Position numbers and translations under genes: made by a program. Shown here piece after piece: positions 8,963-20,376 of a stretch of DNA of 28,090 nt. Source of the stretch: Priapulus caudatus (Eukaryota > Priapulida > Priapulimorpha > Priapulimorphida > Priapulidae); contig NW_014577389.1 of assembly GCF_000485595.1 (NCBI RefSeq), positions 190,674 to 218,763 of the forward strand, in the 5' to 3' direction. The number at the start of each line of letters is the position of its first letter. Positions within the stretch are counted from its first letter, which is position 1. The notes under the pieces are model-generated. The model was given only the letters and a program-made list of their open reading frames with translations, was not told the origin of the DNA and did no database searches.

Positions 8963-10150
8963 CCAACCTGTGGACAGGACGGATAATTCGACATTTTGAT
9001 GAAGACCACGCGTTTGTACCGCTGCACTACTCCGTCGGGGAATCGCTGCCACGAGCAATCAAATCTTAACCAGGCGGCGCCGCGACAGTCCCGCATCCCA
9101 CATAATGACAAGTCGCTACGTCACAACGCTTCTCATCGGTTTGCCACAAAGATCTTATGACGATGACGTTGTTGCGATTCGCAATCGTCGGGCGGCGATA
9201 CGGTGCGGGTACAGAGAGAGGTACACTGCACGCGTGTGCACACCCGTTTCTCGCGTCAACACTCGTTCGCCAGAACATGAACGGCCGCTGTTCCGTTATG
9301 GCGCAAACAGACGCCCAGTGACGTCACTTCCGGTAGCAGCATCTGATTTGCATCCGCCGCCGGAGTTCGCGTCGCGGCCTGAGGGCAGATGAAGACGTAC
9401 GTGTGTCGCGTCTTTGGTGAGATGTGCCGCGATATATTATATATATATATATATATACATCGCGCGATGTTACCGATGGAACTGCGACTAAACGCAGAAA
9501 TCAACCCGAATGCAGCGCAAATGAATTCACATGTAATATAAGTGGATGCGCAAGACGCTGGCATAAGCATGCGACGAGAGAGTGTAGGCGCCATAATGCA
9601 TGCAAAGACGGCAAGCACGGCCGCCGCACCACACTACGTGACGAAGTGAATCACAGCGGTTGATTGGATAATACAATTCCATCCGCCTTACACGCCGATG
9701 CGCCGATGACGTCACGCAGCAGACGATTCGCGCGCGCGAAAGGATGCTGCTGCTGCTGCTGCCAGCAGCTAACTACGCTTTCCTCATTTCTGCGTTTGTG
9801 TTTCATCGTTGCGTAGTTAGCGGCATCCGTGAAAACACGTTCCACGAACACGCACATGCGGCGAGCCCCGCGTTCTATACTCGCGCGGCGCGAACGCGAC
9901 GCCATCGATCATGCTGTCAAATGAATATCGAATGATGTTTATTCATTTATCATTCATGTCAAAAACGATGTCTTCCCCCGTCGCGACCTCTGATCGCTCG
10001 CCATCTTAAAGCCACTCAGCCCGCAGATGGATAGAGAGCGAGAGAGCTTCTGCAATGATTTATGCAGTGGATTGCGTCCTTCGTCCGCATCTAGGGCAAC
10101 GCTTATGAACTCTCTAGTCACGCACGCGACTATAGTGGGCTTGGCTACTC
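8963..10150. other. 3' UTR or intergenic, no gene recognised
   Basis: Moderately GC-rich sequence with several CRE-like palindromes. It also has a TA run flanked by complementary cgcgat/atcgcgcgatg ends at about 9429-9470 and a short CTG run at 9745-9765. Open frames at 9105-9935 on both strands overlap one another and match nothing I recognise. Confidence 0.55.
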
Positions 10151-10156
10151 AGTCAT

Positions 10157-10519
10157 AGAAGCTAGCGCATATACATATACAAACAGACGATATGATATAT
10201 ATATATATATATATATATATCAAGAGCGTATTAAGAATGATATATATAAAGGGTATATATAAGAGGTATATATATGTACATATAATCGCCGCTGCGTACG
10301 TTACATGTGTATCAAGTATTCAGAAGCAAGCGTATATCCATATACAATCAGATGATATGATATGAGGTATATATATATATATATATTTATATTCATATAT
10401 ATATATATATATCAGCAGTTTATAAAGACAAATATAAAGATTTGTCTTTATTAACTCCTGATATATATATATATATATATTCGCAGCTGTGTACGCTCAT
10501 GTGTATCACGTATTCAGTA
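10157..10519. repeat. Tandem duplication, about 165-bp unit, TA-rich interior
   Basis: Copy 1 starts agaagctagcgcatatacat at 10157 and copy 2 starts agaagcaagcgtatatccat at 10322. Both then read atatacaa.cag(a)(c/t)gatatgat, pass through long TA runs, and end tcgc.gctg.gtacg...catgtgtatca.gtattca. Copy 2 contains a 48-bp foldback element (10413-10460) that copy 1 lacks in recognisable form. Confidence 0.8.
10413..10460. mobile_element. CAGGAGT-family foldback element, 48 bp
   Basis: Arms of 21 bases (10413-10433 and 10440-10460) pair at 19 positions around a 6-base loop (ataaag). The right end reads ACTCCTG. The left is CAGCAGT, one substitution from CAGGAGT. It sits inside a long (AT)n tract, so any duplicated target is uninformative, but the insertion point is AT-rich as for other members. 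Confidence 0.7.
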
Positions 10520-11595
10520 ATCTATATTCGCGATCCGGATCCGGCGGGAATTCGTGTGCGAACGTGCGACGTGTACTAAGCTGCGCACTCGCCAGAGTTT
10601 AGCATACATTATAATAATAGAATTAGTATGCGGCACCACAGCTAATCAGCTATGCAGTAAACTCGATGACTTCCCGATGCTCCTTCATACTGGAATGTAC
10701 TAGTAGGCAGAGAGCTGCAGTTGCCAGTAGCTGCCGCGACAGGACTTCATATATAGTTGGCGTGTAGCTGGGATGGAGGCGTGATCAGATCGGAAGTAAG
10801 TACATGAATAAAGATGTACTATTACGTTTCATCTCGATTCACGTACTCCCGATATGGTGCCAACAGATGGATCGGTTAGTTTTCGGGACGACGTCAGAAT
10901 CATGGCACGATGATGGTCTGTATCAGCGAGTATACCGCTTACAAAGAGTTAGTTTGTGTGCAGCGAGAAGGATATGATCAAGAGCTCATTAACCCCTCGT
11001 TAAGCGTTAATGAGCTCTTAATATAATGGTCCAAGCAAGAAAGACGACGAAAGAGGGGATTCTGCCAGCAAGACACGTAGCTAATTTATAGGGGATGGGA
11101 TCCGAGTAACAGAACGCGGCGTGGCTGGCATGGCAACTGGTGTGAATTATGTTATTGTATGTCGTATCGAAATTCATTCCAGAGTTCAACCTGAAATTTT
11201 ATGTTTTGTTATTGTTATTTTTTTCTACCTTAATGCAAATGGAAGACAGTATACTGACGGTGGAAAATGTAATAAGCAAAAATCTATGATTGGCTTTTTG
11301 TTCAGCTGCAGCTAACATGAATGGAGTCTAGGGTATATAGGGAAAGTCAACGATATACATACATACACTGTAAAATTAATTTATAAGCGCATATGTTGTA
11401 AATGTGCGCATTGGGTGTTAATGCGCGTACGTGCGCGTGTGAGTGTGCGCCGCTATAGCACCTGCAGTTATGTTCTCGATGAAACCTAGTAGTTAAACGA
11501 AGATCTTGTCATAGCTTGTATTACTAGATGTATTGGGATAACCATGTTAAATTGTACATATGATATGTGTCGAAGGCAATATGAGTATATAAATA
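10520..11595. other. Intergenic, no gene recognised
   Basis: Contains a 14-bp stem hairpin at 10980-11019 (aagagctcattaac, 12-base loop, gttaatgagctctt) and a candidate AATAAA at about 10806. Otherwise nothing I recognise. Confidence 0.6.
10980..11019. repeat. Perfect 14-bp inverted repeat
   Basis: The arms aagagctcattaac (10980-10993) and gttaatgagctctt (11006-11019) are exact reverse complements around a 12-base loop. It is too far from either coding region to call a terminator and is most likely a foldback remnant. Confidence 0.75.
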
Positions 11596-11596
11596 T

Positions 11597-11995
<399 letters not shown>

Positions 11996-11999
11996 CACA

Positions 12000-12582
12000 T
12001 ATACTATATGTAATGTAAAATGTGAGTTTTATTGAAACAAACGAAACGATAATTTTCAGTTGTTTTGGTGTTTCAATCAGTCATTTAATTGTGCCAGCTA
12101 CTAACAGTACTCAATGATATTTAATTACCATGGACTTCCTGTCAAGTTTTATGCCACGTCTACCGCCACCTCCAACTCTCTTTCTCCCCAATTGCAGCAT
12201 TATCCCATTACTCACTCAAAAGGATTCGCACGAGGCGAGGAAGAAGCGGTGGGGGTAGGGGGGACGATCTGTAAACCAGCAGAAAAATCTCTGTCATATA
12301 ACAGCCTGAAGGTTGATAGACATCGAGCATTAGCGTTAACCAAACTAATTGCCTCGTGTAATATTCACTCGCGTAATTGCACGCGTGGGTTGTGAGAGGG
12401 ATGCCCTTCGCCGACAACCCGCGCAAAGTTAACAGGCCGTGACCGTCTTCTTACGGTTACTTGATCCGAGCAGAATTTCCGCAGCGGTTCGTTAGGCAAG
12501 TGACGACAGCCGCCATTTTAAGATGCCATCGTTATTAGTGATAAAAAGCCGGCAATATTTACACCCGCATGTTGAATAAATT

Positions 12583-12637
<55 letters not shown>

Positions 12638-12830
12638 AATGGAACGTTCGCCCGCTAGTCAAGAAGAATTACGCGTTATCTGAAAAAGGTTGTCACAGCC
12701 CGACAAGTGTTATTTTCACTTGTGAAATCCTCGGCCTCTGTTTGTTCTTGATTGAACGTTTAATGTGAATGTTTTAGCCGCGTCGAGCAAAGCGTTGCTG
12801 CGAGCACTCGTAACAAATAAGCGTATATAG
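12000..12830. other. Intergenic, no gene recognised
   Basis: Unique-looking sequence with a (CT)n tract at 12583-12638. Short open frames at 12114-12426 on both strands overlap and match nothing I recognise. Confidence 0.6.
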
Positions 12831-12831
12831 T

Positions 12832-12995
12832 GCTGCCAGCATATATGCAGCCAATCATAGTATTGCTGCCGGTGCACGCAGCCAATCAGAGTATTGCTGC
12901 CAGCACACGCAGCCAATCAGAGTATTGCTGCCAGCGCATACAGTTAATCGGTGACTTGCTGCCAGCACACGCAATCAATCAGAGTATTGCTGCAA
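12832..12995. repeat. 31-bp minisatellite carrying CCAAT boxes
   Basis: About five copies of gctgccagcacacgcagcca followed by atcagagtatt are present. CCAAT occurs at 12851, 12882 and 12913. Diverged positions follow at 12944 (TTAAT) and 12975 (TCAAT), so the spacing is exactly 31 bases each time. The sequence GCAGCCAATCAG fits the NF-Y binding consensus. Binding is not shown by the sequence itself. Confidence 0.85.
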
Positions 12996-12999
12996 GCAT

Positions 13000-14230
13000 G
13001 AACCACGTAGTCATACGCAGCCGGCAGTGGCCGGCTAATGAAAATCCCACAACTAGCCAACCCAAGTCCGGTTGTCCCTGCATGAGCTCTACACGCAGCG
13101 AATTCTAAACATGAAACGCTATCTGCGACTTTAGAAACCATTAATATGCTAATACCGACCATAGGGAGAATATTCGACTCAATTTTAAGTGATATACAAT
13201 TTCTCTCGTGATTCACTTTTCGCCCGTGAATGTTAACAACTTTTCTATCAATTTGGCGAGCATTTATTGAATTTATGTAAAACGGTGCACACAATAAATG
13301 CAAATCATCTCATATCACTCAGACAGCAACACGCTGTAAATTCTTACCAATGTCCGCGTAGACCGCCTACATTCGTCAGCTTTTAAACACGGGCGAATCT
13401 GCAAACTTCCATTTTCCTACATACGAGCGTGCAGTGAAAAGCAACTGACTGATTATACATTATACCCCGCATCCTTTTCGCTTCAGATCGGTATCCGCAA
13501 CTGTAGTACCGTGGTTGACGGCATCCTATACGAGCGATTTCATCATAGTTATATGAGAGAAGCGCCCAACATATTATACCCCGTGCAGACTGCAGAATTT
13601 GATCCTACATCAAACTAGTTCGGGCCCGGCCCGGGCCAGGCGCGCGCTAAATCGCATCGGGCAGACACAAAATGCTGAACAGGAGACAGAACTGTTTGCG
13701 GGCCCGCGTACGGTCCGCAACCGTGAGGGTTTAGCAATCACAGATACGACACTCACATGTGCATTGCATGGCTGCGCGTTGAACACTATTCAGTGACTTG
13801 CCACATTGTAATTATGAACGACTGCTGAAGTGGGAATACGACATTCCCGAGCGACTGATTTCTGCTAACATTGCCTCCAGGTTGTCGATTCAAATAGTGC
13901 TGTGCGAAACTATCGATCCCTGCCAACAATGGTTAATATTTCAATTAATATTTATGTTATATACATGTAATATCGCCGATAGCGTACACGGTTGAGTGTA
14001 ATAGTGGTAGCGAATACAAATCATTGGCTTTGCCTTCATGGCACTATTTACGATGCTATATCTGAAGTAGTGCCCCTTTAAGAGTCGACTGGCCTATAAT
14101 CAGGAGAAAAAAGTTTAACCCCTCCCCAAATAAACAAAAGAACGTTGGCCCAATGTAAACACACATGAAATCTTCACGCATCATTTAATTTCGCGATGTT
14201 ACGGCTGTCCTGCAAGATATAGCATTTAAC
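13000..14230. other. Intergenic, no gene recognised
   Basis: Contains a GC-rich self-complementary patch at about 13619-13645 (gggcccggcccgggcc). Short open frames near 13599-13995 have no recognisable product. Confidence 0.6.
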
Positions 14231-14237
14231 ATAATAT

Positions 14238-14360
14238 CAGGAGTCTATCAATAGGATAGTATAGACTAGTAGGATAGATAGGATAGAATAGGATAGATAG
14301 GAATAGATAGGAATAGATAGGAATAGGATGGGATAGTATAGGAGTATTGATAGACTCCTG
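14238..14360. mobile_element. CAGGAGT-family foldback element, 123 bp, with 7-bp target duplication
   Basis: The ends CAGGAGTCTATCAATA and TATTGATAGACTCCTG are perfect inverted repeats. The element is flanked by identical ATAATAT (14231-14237 and 14361-14367). The interior is a slipped array of (G)GATA/GGAATAGATA units. This is the clearest family member because the termini and the target duplication are both exact. There is no coding capacity, so it is a MITE-like element or a foldback remnant of unknown superfamily. Confidence 0.8.
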
Positions 14361-14399
14361 ATAATATAAGGGGCACATGAAAAGATTATGAAACTTGTC

Positions 14400-16870
14400 A
14401 GGACATCATTGTTGTGTGAAAGCCCTTAGAGAAAGCCCCCCCCCCTGCTTGTTATTAGTTGTTTTAATTATATAGGAAGGCTCCTGGCTACTGCGCATCC
14501 TTTCCTGTCAATACATTAAATCTTTAAATACAAATAAAAACACATGATCTTTAACACAGATCATTAAACACAGACAGTGCCACATCATTGCATGAAAAAC
14601 TGTGATATCTTTCTATAGAAAAAAGAAAAAAAAGAAATCCGTTTCTGTGACCTCATTGATGTCAGTATGTGACAATTAACGTCAATGTGATGCGACAATC
14701 TATATAACGCATAACCTGTTAAAAATGGGAGAAAGGGGAGGACGTACATAGACTACACACATCTTCGCAGTATCCAAGAATACCAAAATACTCTATTTCT
14801 TGTAATTTATGTCTCCTAAAGAAGAAATACCGCGGACACGTTGTGAAATTACCTGCAGGAAAGTTTCATGGCGTGTCCTGAACGGCACCACGTAGACAAC
14901 TCCTGGGCTCACCCAAATTCGATCTCATTTTCACTAGTCAGAGCATGCGCCGTCACAGCATGTAATGCTGTTAGATTTGTGTCTCGTTCTATTTTCCTGC
15001 CAAAACAACCAAGAAACACGCGTGAAAAGTAAACAGTGAGAGCATATGCAGCATGCCAATATCATTCTATATCAATATATGCCATATCATATATGCCATA
15101 TATCCAATATCATGCCATAGTTCTGTTGGCACTTACATATTGGCAATATGTAAGTGCCAACAGAACTACCCCACCTCCCATTGGTTCCCAGCCCATGAGA
15201 AGGCGATGGGTTAGGAATGACAAACTATATTTCTGCTCTAGGCTCATAGACCTTCCGACTCGCTAAATGTAATTAGCAGCTGTCATTAGCTGTAATTAGG
15301 CGCTGTGTGAACTGTATAATATATGGACTGTATACAGTCCGACCACGGACCAACTATATGTAACACAAGCTGTCATGATGACGCACAAGCAAGGTCATTA
15401 GAAGCTATACTTCTACAGCAGTAAACCAAGTACGAGATAAAAACATTTACCCGACTTACACGAGTAATGCGTTTGTACACGATTCAAACCCCCCTGGTTT
15501 ATAAACTTGCGTTTGAATAAATTTAATAAACGTTAAATTAAATTAAATTTTATAAACGTTGGTTTTTTTCGAAGCTTGGTATAGAGAATAAAATTTGCCT
15601 ATTCGAGGGAATCTGTACGTGTCTCTGTTTTGGTTCACATCAGCAAGGTTTGACACACGCATTGCCTACTTTAGTCAAACATTCAAACGTAATGATGTAA
15701 TTTCAAAAGAACTCCAATGACGGTTATCTTTAATATTTTAAGAAAATATGCTTATTCAGTAAATTTAGCGTTTTATTTCCTCGACTATTGACGGGTGTAC
15801 GCTGAGAATTTTTAAGCGGTCCGAGAAAGGAAGATAAAGGCAAGGAAAGCAGCAATCGATTATCTTTGCAAGAGTGATTTGCAGTGTAACTAAATACTAC
15901 CTAATATCCGTGATATGTAACTTTCAGGGATATAAATTCGATTTGACAATAAGGTGTTCAATCTTGACACTGGCGGGTAATTGTTATAGGTTCCACGTGT
16001 TTGTATAGAAGTTTCCGAAATCAGTACATAGAATGAAGAATTTCTCGTACCTCGGTAATGTATATCGGACTGCCTACGAAACTAGTCCGGTGTGTAAAGG
16101 GTTAAGGTTGGTTGTTAATTCTACAGAATGAGATTCTGTGTCAGGCTCTGTGATTTCCATCAGTAGCTTTATCGATTTGGTATTGAGTCTTCTAGTGACA
16201 TAGACATATTTGCTTACGCGCAAGCTCAGCTAGGACCATCTTGAACTCTTTATATTTACTCTTAATTTTCTATTATTATTCTTTTATATTAAGATCACTT
16301 TATATTCAGGGAGGCACAAATAATAACTCTCTTCTTGTCGCCAGCCGATCCTTTGCTTTGGTGTAGGTTAAAGTTTTTGTCTCAAGTAATTAATAGCATA
16401 TATCTCTCTATATTGCACATCACGCTTTCCTGAAAATGAGTCTATTTTCAAAATCGAATGTTTACAGAGTGTGTTATGCATGTATGTATATAGTCGACTC
16501 CTGGTGAACTCCCTTTGTAAAATCCATGCGCGCAGTGACATTCACCCTAATACACGAGACCTCAGACGTGTAAACCTTCTTTTCAAATGAATGCGTGAAG
16601 CGGAAGGTTGTGCAAGATATCGCAGGCTCTACGCTTCGTAAGAGTGAAGTGCGGGAGCCACAAAAGGCATCAAGAGGCATGTGTGTGGTTAGTTAGAGGG
16701 TGAGAGCCGTCACTGTGTGTTTAGCTCCGCGCAGCCTTGCAGAAATGCATTACGATCGCCTACACGCTGTCTAGATATATACGTACAGGTTGGCATCAGC
16801 AGTGCGCAAACAGTCAAACACAAGTTACAGAATGTGTCTGACAGCACACCGCCTTATAGGGCAGTAATAT
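14400..16870. other. Intergenic, mostly AT-rich, no gene recognised
   Basis: Apart from the 24-bp hairpin at 15118-15168, a C run at about 14438 and an AT-rich aaattaaattaaatttt stretch near 15536, I see no exon, RNA gene or transposon end. Open frames are short and unrecognised. Confidence 0.6.
15118..15168. repeat. Perfect 24-bp hairpin with 3-base loop
   Basis: Arm 15118-15141 is the exact reverse complement of 15145-15168, with loop ggc. Each arm includes gttggcacttacatatt or its complement. The very short loop and absence of mismatches are unlike a typical animal microRNA precursor and more like a recent foldback or replication-slippage product. Confidence 0.85.
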
Positions 16871-16872
16871 GG

Positions 16873-17333
16873 CATAGCAATAGCAATAGCAATAGCAATA
16901 GCAATAGCCATAGCAATAGCAATAGCAATAGCAATAGCAATATTCAATAGCAATAGCAATAGCAATATGCAATAGCAATAGCAATATGCAATAGCAATAG
17001 CAATAGCAATAGCTGCAATAGCAATAGCAATAGCAATAAAAATAGCAATAGCAATAGCAATAGCAATAGCAATAGCAATAGCAATAGCAATAGGCTATAG
17101 GAATAGGAATTTAATAGCAATAGCAATAGCAATAGCAATAGCAATAGCAATAGCAATAGCAATAGCAATAGCAATAGCAATAGCAATAGCAATAGCAATA
17201 GCAATAGCAATAGAAATAGGGCATAGCAATAGCAATAGCAATAGCAATAGCAATAGCAATAAGGCATAGCAATAGGGCATAGCAATAGCAATAGCAATAG
17301 CAATAGGGCATAGCAATAGGGCAATAGCTTATA
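16873..17333. repeat. TAGCAA hexanucleotide array
   Basis: (AATAGC)n over about 460 bases carries interruptions such as atgcaatag, ggcatagc and aataggaatttaat. Interruptions concentrate in the first and last thirds and the central part (17115-17205) is nearly pure. The Leu-rich, Ala-Ile and Tyr-Cys open frames on the minus strand are repeat artefacts. Confidence 0.95.
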
Positions 17334-17690
17334 ATAGGGCAGATATGCAGAAATAATGTCAGCTGTGTCTCTACCTATAAGCACATGTTTGTGGTATAGT
17401 CTAAAATCAAATCGGTTAATTGAAAATAAGATAATTTTTAACTGGAATAGTTGAACTTTTATTATTTACTTGCATTACTATATTCGTTATATAGACATTT
17501 AGTTTGATGACATCGAAATGATATCCTCTGCCTTGATAGTTCGTTACGTTGAATTATCTGAATGTACAGCAACCCCATTTTCATTACTTTGTTATATTAC
17601 TTCTTTTTTTTAAATTAAATACAGCCGCTGATTTTAAATGAGTAAAAATCGGGCACCAGTGTTAAACACATCCTTAATTCAACATTACTT
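17334..17690. other. Intergenic AT-rich, nothing recognised
   Basis: AT-rich sequence with no exon-like segment or repeat that I can support. Confidence 0.6.
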
Positions 17691-17694
17691 ATAT

Positions 17695-17750
17695 AAGGAG
17701 TAAATAATCTTCGAATTATCATTAATTTTAGATTATTAATTTTACTCCTG
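17695..17750. mobile_element. CAGGAGT-family foldback element, 56 bp, left end diverged
   Basis: The left end is AAGGAGTAAATAATCT. The right end, reversed, is CAGGAGTAAAATTAATAATC. The flanking 7-mers cttatat (17688-17694) and catatat (17751-17757) agree at 6 of 7 positions, like the exact 7-bp duplication at 14238-14360. Arms differ by a small indel, so it looks older. Confidence 0.6.
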
Positions 17751-17942
17751 CATATATCCATACATACTACCACAACAAAAACATCAGTTATATATATATA
17801 TACGTTTAGATATTAGACAATAGATTTTAGATATTAGATTTAGTAGATAGAAATTAGATATGTTGCCCCTGTAAATTTAAGAAGCCGACGCGTTACCGCC
17901 TAAAATTATGTTTGTGTTTGACACATATTTGTCATTATTATC

Positions 17943-17944
17943 TC

Positions 17945-17992
<48 letters not shown>

Positions 17993-18040
17993 CTATTACT
18001 ATATATCTATATTAGTAATATATCTAGTAATAATGCAATC
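17943..18040. repeat. TA tract and short inverted repeat beside a solo CTCCTGATA end
   Basis: ctcctgata at 17943 resembles one end of the CAGGAGT family and is followed by a TA run of about 35 bases. Then comes an inverted repeat tattactatata / ttagtaata. No matching left end was found, so this may be a truncated copy or chance. Confidence 0.45.
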
Positions 18041-18093
18041 AAACACAATCTCGTCCCAGTTTAAGAAATGTTTGGGTAGCAGGCCGCTATCAC

Positions 18094-18160
18094 CATAGAT
18101 ATATATATACTAACCCTTATATATATATAGATAGGGTTAGTATAATTATAGACATCTATG
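18094..18160. mobile_element. 67-bp foldback element with 8-bp target duplication
   Basis: Ends CATAGAT and ATCTATG are exact inverted repeats, and an inner pair ctaaccct/agggttag extends the fold. The same gctatcac lies immediately outside both ends (18086-18093 and 18161-18168). An 8-bp duplication is typical of hAT-type insertion, but the element is too short to assign. Confidence 0.75.
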
Positions 18161-18170
18161 GCTATCACCA

Positions 18171-19020
18171 CACACACGCCTGCGGTACTGGCTCAGTGAG
18201 GAATCCTTGGAACAGACTTGGTGAGCATTCTGTATTTTGGAACGGTTTAGTTTTGGAAGTTATTTTCATAACGTAAAATAACTTGGTCAGTAGGAGATTG
18301 GTTATTTGAATAGCATAATACAGGACGGTCAGTACGCGATTGTCTGCTATTTCAATAACATAAATAGCTTGTTCGGTGGCGATCGAATTTGCTTCCATCT
18401 TAACAAAATGCGTTGTTAGCCTGTCAAATATTTTGCACGGATTTAAATTACATCTGGCAGTTTTGCGAAAATCGAATTAGAAAAGCGCAGTAACGTGTGG
18501 AATACGACAATTCAGAACAAAGGACGTGCTTTTCATAACAAATTTTATTGCTCAAAATATATCTCTCGCTCACCGACTTGAATAGGCCCTTTACATCGGG
18601 CACGGGTGCTTATATGAATGGGAAATTGCCATCCGCCACAACAATTATTCAACAATTCACCACGTCGCAAACCCATTGAATACCACAAAATCATGCTGTA
18701 AATATGTCTACTAAAATTATATAATAATAATAACAGCTAACTCTCGCAAAGCATATAGAAATATTGCTCCGACACTGAAAAAGGATCCCGGGAAGTAATA
18801 CCGCATAGGAAACTCAATAACCTGGCACAAAGCATAGCACAAAGCAGTAATCCTGCACAAAGTAACTCGTATCGGCTCTCTCCATCTCGACCTGCCTCCT
18901 AATCAAAAACCAGCTAATACAGTACGTGGTATATAGCGCGCCGATACACATACACAGCGCCTATGATCTACGAGCTAAGGCTACTAATTGACCGACCGTA
19001 TTAACCAGCAAGCCCATCCT
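18171..19020. other. Intergenic, nothing recognised
   Basis: No exon, RNA gene or transposon end recognised. The minus-strand open frame at 18165-18398 matches nothing I know. Confidence 0.6.
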
Positions 19021-19025
19021 AATAA

Positions 19026-19143
19026 CGCACACACACACACACTCGCACACACGCACGCGCGCACACACATGCACACACATACATACACACGCACACACAT
19101 ACACACTCACTCACGAACGCACGCACGCACGCACCCCCACACA
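19026..19143. repeat. AC / ACGC microsatellite
   Basis: (AC)n with CGCA, TGCA and ACAT interruptions. The His-Thr open frame across it is a repeat artefact. Confidence 0.93.
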
Positions 19144-19555
19144 CTTACTAATAAGTACACCGCGTATAGTGTGCGCGTAGGCCACTGAATGCACAGCTGA
19201 GGTACGCGGGTTCTACTCGCGCGGGAGGCATTCTATCATGATCAGGAATACACGAGAAATCCCACATGAACTGCTCATTGAATTGGCGCTGTAAACGCGC
19301 ATCCCCTTATTAATGCACTCATAGCAGTCATTCATTCATCGGCACAGATGAGTGGTTGCGAAATGCACGCATATGGTTCGCCGAAATATACACGCCGCGG
19401 GCCGCCTATATGTTACACGTACATAACAGCTCTGTTATACAGCGCTAGTATAATACCATGCTGGTATGTCGCGCGCTGGTACTTCTGTATGCAGCATGAC
19501 TGCGACCGTATCACAATCACGACGATCATCACCGATTCATGGATTTACCATTATG

Positions 19556-19740
19556 ACCAGCAGCGGCAGCAACAAAACTAACAACCGCAGCAGCAGCAGC
19601 AACACTTCCAACCGCAGCATCAGCAGCAGTGACAGTAGCGGCGGCGGCTGCTCCACCAACAGCAACAGCAGCAGCAGCAGTTGTAACAGCAACAGCAGCA
19701 GCAGCAACAGCAGCAACAGAAGCGGCCGAGACGGTAGCAC
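19556..19740. repeat. CAG/CAA-type trinucleotide repeat
   Basis: Imperfect (CAG)n and (AAC AGC)n over about 180 bases read as Ser/Asn on the plus strand and Leu on the minus. It lies within a 173-codon plus-strand open frame (19466-19987). Neither flank of that frame is recognisable and I see no clear splice sites or start, so I treat it as repeat rather than gene. Confidence 0.8.
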
Positions 19741-20003
19741 TAGGAACAGTGACTGCAGTAGTTGGAATAGCGGGAACATAAGTAGCCCAACATCAAACGT
19801 AAGTGAACCATTCGCACGGTGTATAAAGGCACACGGGTTACAATCACGCCTAGACATGTTTGAAAGGTCGGAGTATTGGCCGATGGTTGGGTATTGGGAT
19901 TGGCAGATTTCAGTCTGGCATGGCAGATGCAGATTGGGTTTAGCTCTATCATTTAAGCTACTTAACGATCTTATTCGCAATAGGTGAATATTATTATTAT
20001 TAA

Positions 20004-20061
20004 AGGAGGCGTGGTCGCTCTTGACACTTGTAACCTGGCATGTCACGAGGACACGACTCCT
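20004..20061. mobile_element. 58-bp foldback element between TTAA sites
   Basis: Terminal inverted repeats AGGAGGCGTGGTC and, reversed, AGGAGTCGTGTC are flanked on both sides by TTAA (20000-20003 and 20062-20065). TTAA duplication is the mark of piggyBac and Kolobok insertions, so this may be a minimal remnant of that type. The short length leaves chance as an alternative. Confidence 0.5.
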
Positions 20062-20065
20062 TTAA

Positions 20066-20310
20066 TACGTCATCAAATAATCTATGCATGACGTCAACCG
20101 CACCCGGTTTCGCATTTCAAAGACCAGCATACAAAACTCACGCATACCCAAAGTTCCACAATTAGAACCATATTTACCTGAAAGGGCTTAAGGGACACTC
20201 AAATATTTCACCGGAAAGGAATATTTACACAGGAATATCTTCTCGTATTTTCACCGTGGACTTAATGGAACGCATACGATACCGCATGGAGACTTTAGTT
20301 GTTAATTAAC
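20066..20310. other. Intergenic, nothing recognised
   Basis: Short unique stretch with no supported feature. Confidence 0.5.
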
Positions 20311-20316
20311 TTTGAT

Positions 20317-20376
20317 CAGGAGTGAATATTGATTATATAGATCTATGTTTCTAGAATCTATTATTATTCACTCCTG
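20317..20376. mobile_element. CAGGAGT-family foldback element, 60 bp
   Basis: The left end CAGGAGTGAATATT pairs with the right end, reversed, CAGGAGTGAATAATAAT. Flanking 7-mers ctttgat and attttat agree at 5 of 7 positions, weakly consistent with a duplicated target. The interior is AT-rich. Confidence 0.7.

Noticed and set aside
8941-9069. Alternative frame of the CARP last exon, 42 codons to a TAA.
   Set aside because: It needs a donor leaving two bases, which the exon at 7094-7136 does not offer. The phase-1 join gives a C-terminus that looks like the family.
15118-15168. microRNA precursor.
   Set aside because: A perfectly paired stem with a 3-base loop is unlike normal precursors, and nothing suggests transcription.
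16944-17384. Poly-Leu open frame on the minus strand.
   Set aside because: Translation of the TAGCAA hexanucleotide array.
19466-19987. 173-codon Ser/Asn-rich open frame with a non-repetitive C-terminal part.
   Set aside because: The core is a CAG-type microsatellite. The remaining part matches nothing I recognise, and no start context or splice sites support it.
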